Shown here in pieces: positions 59,448-64,000 of a DNA stretch of 64,000 nucleotides. The DNA is from Dryas octopetala (taxonomy: Eukaryota; Streptophyta; Magnoliopsida; Rosales; Rosaceae): positions 17,856,001-17,920,000 of the forward strand of contig OY992835.1 of NCBI GenBank assembly GCA_963921425.1. Direction: 5' to 3'. A program made the translations under genes and the position numbers. Every line of letters starts with the position of its first letter. Position 1 is the first letter of the stretch. The notes beneath the pieces were generated by a model. The model was not told where the DNA came from and ran no database searches. It was given only the letters and a program-made list of their open reading frames with translations.

Positions 59448-59968
59448 CACTGGCGGATCCAAGGTGGGGTCAATGGGGTCAATTGACCCCATGAACCCAT
59501 AAATCTCCCTCTAGATGAAAAATTTTGACCCCATAATTCATGGCTTCTCCTTTAAGTTATAGGGGCAAAAAATGGTGGAAGGTGTTTGTGAAAATGTTTG
59601 AAAGAGGCAAGAAGAAGAAGAAGAAGAGAGTGGATCACTTGTTTAGGAGGTGTGATTTTTTTTTTTTTTTTTTTTAACTTAGAGACTTGTCAAAACGACG
59701 TCGTTTTGATAATTTTATTTAAAAAACAAAAATTGAAAGATTTAACATTCAGACAACACATATGTCGACAACCTCTTTTTGCCTTTCACATTGAGAATGA
59801 ATAGGGCCCTAAACTCAAACCCAATTTGACTCTAGTCTCACCCAAACTCAATTCAACTCTCACGCATATGGTGAAGTTCGCTGTCACAAAAGGTGTCGTC
59901 GCCGTTGACTTTCACGCACTAAACTTGAATCTTGACCCCATAAACAATTATTCCTAGATCCGCCACTG
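59448..59968. mobile_element. Short hAT-like element, CAGTGGCGGATC family
   Basis: Ends CACTGGCGGATCCAAGG and CCTAGATCCGCCACTG, with a perfect 8-bp duplication CTCTCATC at 59440-59447 and 59969-59976. It has no transposase. It resembles the ends of the element at 37596-38809. Confidence 0.85.
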
Positions 59969-59976
59969 CTCTCATC

Positions 59977-60449
59977 TATGGGTGCAAAAAATAGAGGCCT
60001 TTGGCCATATTTGTTGTAGTGACGTTATCACTTTTAGCGGCCTTATTTGGGTGTTTCTGGATTGCTGACGGTAATGGTGGTGCTCAGTCATTGACAAGGT
60101 GGGTTTCTGGAGTTGTTTGGTTTGACGGCCGGTAAGAAATCCAGCCAGTGAAGGAGGGGAGGGGGCGGTCTCTTTAAAAAGGGTTTGTGCTTTATCGGCT
60201 GGTGGATGGTGAGATACTGAGGTGTGCTTCGAGCCTTGGACACTGGAGAGAAGATGAACAGTCCAAATACCAGAGAAATGAAGTAATCTTATAATCAAAA
60301 TATTTCACTTACATAACTAATACATAACTAAAAGATTTTTAAACTGGTTGACTTTTTACAAAGATTTACTAATCTGAAAAATGAACTGGTTACATAATTT
60401 TACGAGAAGTTTGGAGAGAACTTGGTTATGCAATTAATTTTGCTAGTGA
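59977..60449. other. Spacer, 3' flank of GDSL-10
   Basis: From about 60300 it matches 42830-42945 (for example GGAGAGAACTTG), the flank of GDSL-8, and shows the empty CACTA site. No gene seen. Confidence 0.5.
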
Positions 60450-60545
60450 CGAAGCTTCTTCTAAGCAGCTACGTACCATTATTTTCTGAGGTAATTTGAT
60501 TATTCTGATGGCTAGAAGACAACCCGGCCAAGGTCAGCAAGTTAA
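60450..60545 (-). pseudogene. GDSL exon-4 relic 3' of GDSL-10
   Basis: Third copy of the exon-4 relic (block with GCLP, then SCLEEA), damaged by a small insertion. Confidence 0.65.
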
Positions 60546-60800
60546 TAAAAATTATAAAAAAGTATTCTATTACAATCAAGGTCTGAAATTTACAACCTGA
60601 GAGTGCAAAAGTCACACGCTTAACATTTCTTATTATACCTTCCAAAGTTAAAAATCTAAATCAGAATAAAATTCATGACTTGGACAATAATAATTTGCTT
60701 ATTGATCTATCTTGTACCATGCATGCACAAGTAACACCAAATTAAAGGTTTATTTGGCTTTATTTATCGCTTATCGGATTATCGATCTATACATTTTTAC

Positions 60801-62560
60801 TCAATTATTTTGAAACAATTCTTTGAGATTATAAGGTGCAGTGGAATTGGGAGCTCCGCTCCAGAATTGCTTGGCAAATTGCTTGTAGTACCCATCAGTT
60901 AGATGAGAAGAGTCAAAGAAGACATGTTCACTAACATTGTCACATAATTCAAACTCTGTCACACCTCTCTTCCCTCCACAGCTATCAATGCCCCTGTATG
61001 GACCACTCCCACAGCATGCCACCTTCCCTTCTTTGAAGCCTTTGACAATATTAACAATATCACAAAACAAAAACATTAGTAAAAGGACGAAACTTAATTA
61101 ACCAAAAAGATAATTAATACTTAAGCAAGACTAATTAATTGAGAAAGTATGAGTATACCATATTTAGATGGGTGATTTATTCTTTGTTTGAGAAACTCAT
61201 AAGAGTCGGAGAGTGAGTATCTGAATCCCTTGAGTTCATTCTCTAGCTTTTGCAGGAGTTTCGGAAGTGCTTTATTGTGTAGTTTCACATATGATTTAAT
61301 ATGTTGGCCGAAACCATCTATTGCCTCTTCATATACTTTTCCAAAAGGCATACTGGCAAGAGGCCCCAGGCTAATGAACCCAAACTTTCTTCCTCCTTTC
61401 TTATATATATCCTAACACATCAAAATCAACATTTGATTAGTAATATTCATCACAAACAACTATATATATAATAATAATAATAATAATATAAACGAATGAG
61501 AAATTATTTTTTTTCCAGTCGTAAAAAAATATTTGATTTACTTTGATGACAGAAGTTATGTTGCCTATCACTATCCCTACAAACTCGTCATCGGAGTAGG
61601 ATCGGAGCACGCTTGAGTTGGTCTCCAAAGGGAAGATGTAATCATTGCTTCCAACGCTAAACAAGTAAACAGCTCTTGATAGTAGAGTCTTGGCTTCTTC
61701 ATCCCCTAGTTTCTGCCTCAATGAATCCCTAACGCTCTCGAAATATGACAGTTGAGTATGAAGGTCTATCACCTGAAACAAAGTGGAGATTGTAGACCAA
61801 CTAATTCCTTCATAAACTATAGAGACATAATTGATGTATACGTGGTGTAAATATATATATAAGCAAACAATAATACCAGCCAGATTATCAAATTTGTATA
61901 CTAATTAAATCTACTTATCAAATAAAATGATGTGTCAGTATACATGTCATTATCTTATCTGTTAGAGAAACTAATCAGTAAAAATAGGCCTTGATAATGA
62001 AGTCCACAAGAAGACAATTTTATATTTTAGAGAGAAGAAAATTTAATTTCTGCAAATTAAATCATATGTGTGTTTGTGACATACCCAGCCTTGAACAGTT
62101 TCAACCAAAGCACCAGACCCAGCAGATGCAAAGTTGACACCATATGTGAATTCATGATTACCAGGCTGTAGATATGGTGGAATAAATGGCAACTTTGCAT
62201 ACTCAGCTGCAACAGTAAACATTAACTCTCAATTAATAATAGTTTCACATTTTTACAGGAAAACATAGATATAATTATAAAGTGAGTACTATATATCTTA
62301 ATCTTACCAATAAAATCTGGAATAATTCGACCATCTGAAAATCTGCCTGTTGGATACTTGAAGAAGGTTTCACCATATGGCCAATAATTTGCTCTGGCAG
62401 TGGTGTTGATGTAGTTGTTAATTCCAGCATCAAATACTGAATCCCCAAAGATGAAGAGTGGTACTACATGATGTTTGTGTTTGTTCCCCAACCCAAGGCT
62501 AAGGCTTGTACACAAGGCAAACACAAAGATCTGAAGAAAGCTTGAGCTTATATTTGCCAT
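60801..62560 (-). CDS. GDSL-10: GDSL esterase/lipase, five exons
   Basis: Exons on the minus strand are 62560-62308, 62206-62085, 61772-61542, 61411-61159 and 61039-60801, with GT/AG borders, giving 365 residues. It has a signal peptide (residues 1-25) and LFIFGDSVFDAGINNY, with the GDS intact but the usual Asn after DAG replaced by Ile. The other blocks are [20 protein letters not shown] and FFDSSHLTDGYYK. Exon 4 has GPLASMPFG, intermediate between the canonical PLGCLP and its sisters. The upstream flank matches GDSL-8; the TATA-like motif is degenerate (CTACAAATAG). A probable secreted hydrolase, substrate unknown. Confidence 0.88.
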
Positions 62561-63542
62561 ATCTGTTATCTATGTGCAATCTTAATTAATGAACTTATTT
62601 GTTAGTTTCATCAATGGCTATTTGTAGGGCCAATAGTTTGGATTTTAAAACAATTAATTAAAGAGTATATATTCATATATATATATATATGACTTCTAGC
62701 TCTTTAAATCAAATCATCATTCTGGCCAAAAAAAAATCAAATCATCATTATCTATAAAAACTCCAAATCAAAACAATCTTTTTTTCTCGGTCGAAAAGTC
62801 AAGACAATATATCCAGAAATACATTGACAAAACAAGTACACATGTTTCACAGCAGTACGTCTCCAGTGTAGTAAACAGTAGCAAACAAATGTTGCACATC
62901 CAGCAGCTTCTGCAAACACGACAACGCATGACCCTTTTATCTTAATTTGTGTCCCATCTTGGTTGTCATGTTTGACTGTTTGACTGTTTGAGCCTCAAAG
63001 AATGAAACATTACTAATTAATGACGAGTTATTCTTTTTTTTGAAAAACAAATGTGTGGTATGTACTCATACTGCTGCACAATCAACTATTGATCTTTGAC
63101 AAATCTAATGACGAGTTATTCTAATTTTTTTTTTTAGAAAAAAAAATATGTGTGGTATGTACTCATACTGCTGAACAGTCGACTGTTGATCTTTGACAAA
63201 TCTAAATTTTGATTTTTCTCAAGTTTAGTAAGATGAGTATGAATGTATGATCGAGTTGAATTTGAACGAAAAAAATGAATCAAAGATACATATATTCTGT
63301 GTATTTTTCATTTCCTTGCGTATCAAATTAAAATATATTCACATTTGGCCGCAAGGCATATTTACTTCTTCCAGAAGCAAAGGCATTTTCTGGATATAGC
63401 CCCACACAAGTTGCAAAAGATAACTAATGCATGCATGGTAAGCATGAAAAGTTACATCACTAGAATCAATCATGTTCTTCAACTTCAAAATTTGAGAGCT
63501 AGCTGGACTTATTTAATCATTAATTAATTACTGGCATAAAAC
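62561..63542. repeat. Upstream flank of GDSL-10
   Basis: 62600-63235 matches the flank of GDSL-8 and holds a local repeat of about 85 bases (TGACGAGTTATTCT ... CATACTGCTG, 63020 and 63108). The rest is AT-rich with no gene. Confidence 0.6.
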
Positions 63543-63812
63543 CAAGGGTTTAAATTTCGAAAATTTCGGCGAAATTTCGCCGAAATTTTCGATTTGAGGA
63601 GGGATCGAAATCGAAACGGTGTTTTGTTAAATTTTCGGGATAATTTCGGCAAAATTTTCGCTGGCAGCGGCAGGGGGCGCAGAAGGGGGATATCGGGGGA
63701 GAAAGTGGAGGGGCGGCGGCAGGGGGTGGCCGGGGGGCGCGGCAGGAGGGAGATCGAGGGGGCGCGGCAGGGGGAGAAAGTGGTGAGGGTGAGGTGGCTT
63801 GGTGATGGATTG

Positions 63813-63897
<85 letters not shown>

Positions 63898-64000
63898 ACG
63901 AAGAGATAAGAAAAACTGGAGATGGAGACTCTGACTCACGGGGGAAAGGAAAAGGAAGGAAAAAAAAGAAGGAAAAAAAAAAGGAAAAGAAAAAAGGAGA
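63543..64000. mobile_element. Left end of a hAT-like element (cut by window edge)
   Basis: Starts CAAGGGTTTAAATTTCG followed by TTTCGGCGAAATTTCGCCG, the same subterminal motif as the element at 32800-34054. A long (GA)n run and purine-rich DNA follow. The right end is beyond the window. Confidence 0.6.
63815..63893. repeat. (GA)n microsatellite
   Basis: About 39 uninterrupted GA units, the longest simple repeat in the window. Confidence 0.95.

Noticed and set aside
59394-60022. Possible CACTA MITE (CACTACC ... GTTGTAGTG)
   Set aside because: Subterminal sequences do not match and the flanking three bases differ (AAT and ACG).
63550-63939. 129-codon frame with a long Ser-Leu repeat
   Set aside because: Translation of the (GA)n microsatellite.
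1-64000. Search for tRNA, rRNA genes and CRISPR arrays
   Set aside because: None seen; the only tRNA-like piece (25791-25860) has box spacing too short for a working tRNA, and the direct repeats are minisatellite or transposon repeats.

Overview
The window looks like nuclear DNA of a eudicot plant: AT-rich, genes with introns, and dense plant-type transposons (copia, gypsy, L1-type LINE, hAT, CACTA and Mutator-like MITEs). Proteins and repeats suggest a woody rosid, possibly Rosaceae, but that is inference. There is no sign of bacterial, organellar or viral-genome content.

The main feature is a tandem array of GDSL esterase/lipase genes, all on the minus strand, from about 3 kb to 62.6 kb. 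I number the copies 1-10 from left to right. Copies 2 (4.6-6.2 kb), 3 (18.3-20.2 kb), 7 (35.2-37.0 kb), 8 (43.9-45.7 kb), 9 (48.5-50.3 kb) and 10 (60.8-62.6 kb) keep open five-exon structures with the same intron positions and 365-371 codons. Copies 1, 4, 5 and 6 are broken, and further relics lie between them. There are two subfamilies: copies 2-4 keep the usual PLGCLP block, while copies 6-10 have lost it. Copies 7+8 and 9+10 look like one two-gene block that was copied, because 7 and 9 share upstream sequence and 8 and 10 share theirs. Copies 7 and 9 also share a GDS-to-GGS change at the nucleophile and a 59-bp promoter deletion that removes the TATA region.

Left end (0-18 kb): the right end of a hAT-like element, a minus-strand F-box/LRR gene (1.1-2.7 kb), GDSL-1 and GDSL-2, a nested transposon complex (6.4-9.7 kb), and a nearly complete L1-type LINE (10.5-16.5 kb) flanked by two different target-site duplications. 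Middle (18-35 kb): GDSL-3, a solo LTR, GDSL relics, and GDSL-6 split by a copia element in intron 4 and a hAT element in intron 1. Right (35-64 kb): copies 7-10 separated by hAT, CACTA and Mutator-like elements, two inverted solo LTRs of one family (one with an 83-bp minisatellite), a gypsy LTR fragment, a perfect 206-bp tandem duplication, and a 1.86-kb CACTA element. Another hAT-like end runs off the right edge.

The GDSL genes probably encode secreted serine hydrolases. Their common orientation, shared introns and shared flanking relics point to growth by unequal exchange or segmental copying, with transposons later landing in the spacers. I did not find a clearly novel multi-gene system. 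The best leads are the GGS/TATA-less gene pair, the recurring exon-4 relic, the LINE with two nested target duplications, and a miRNA-like hairpin near 17.7 kb.
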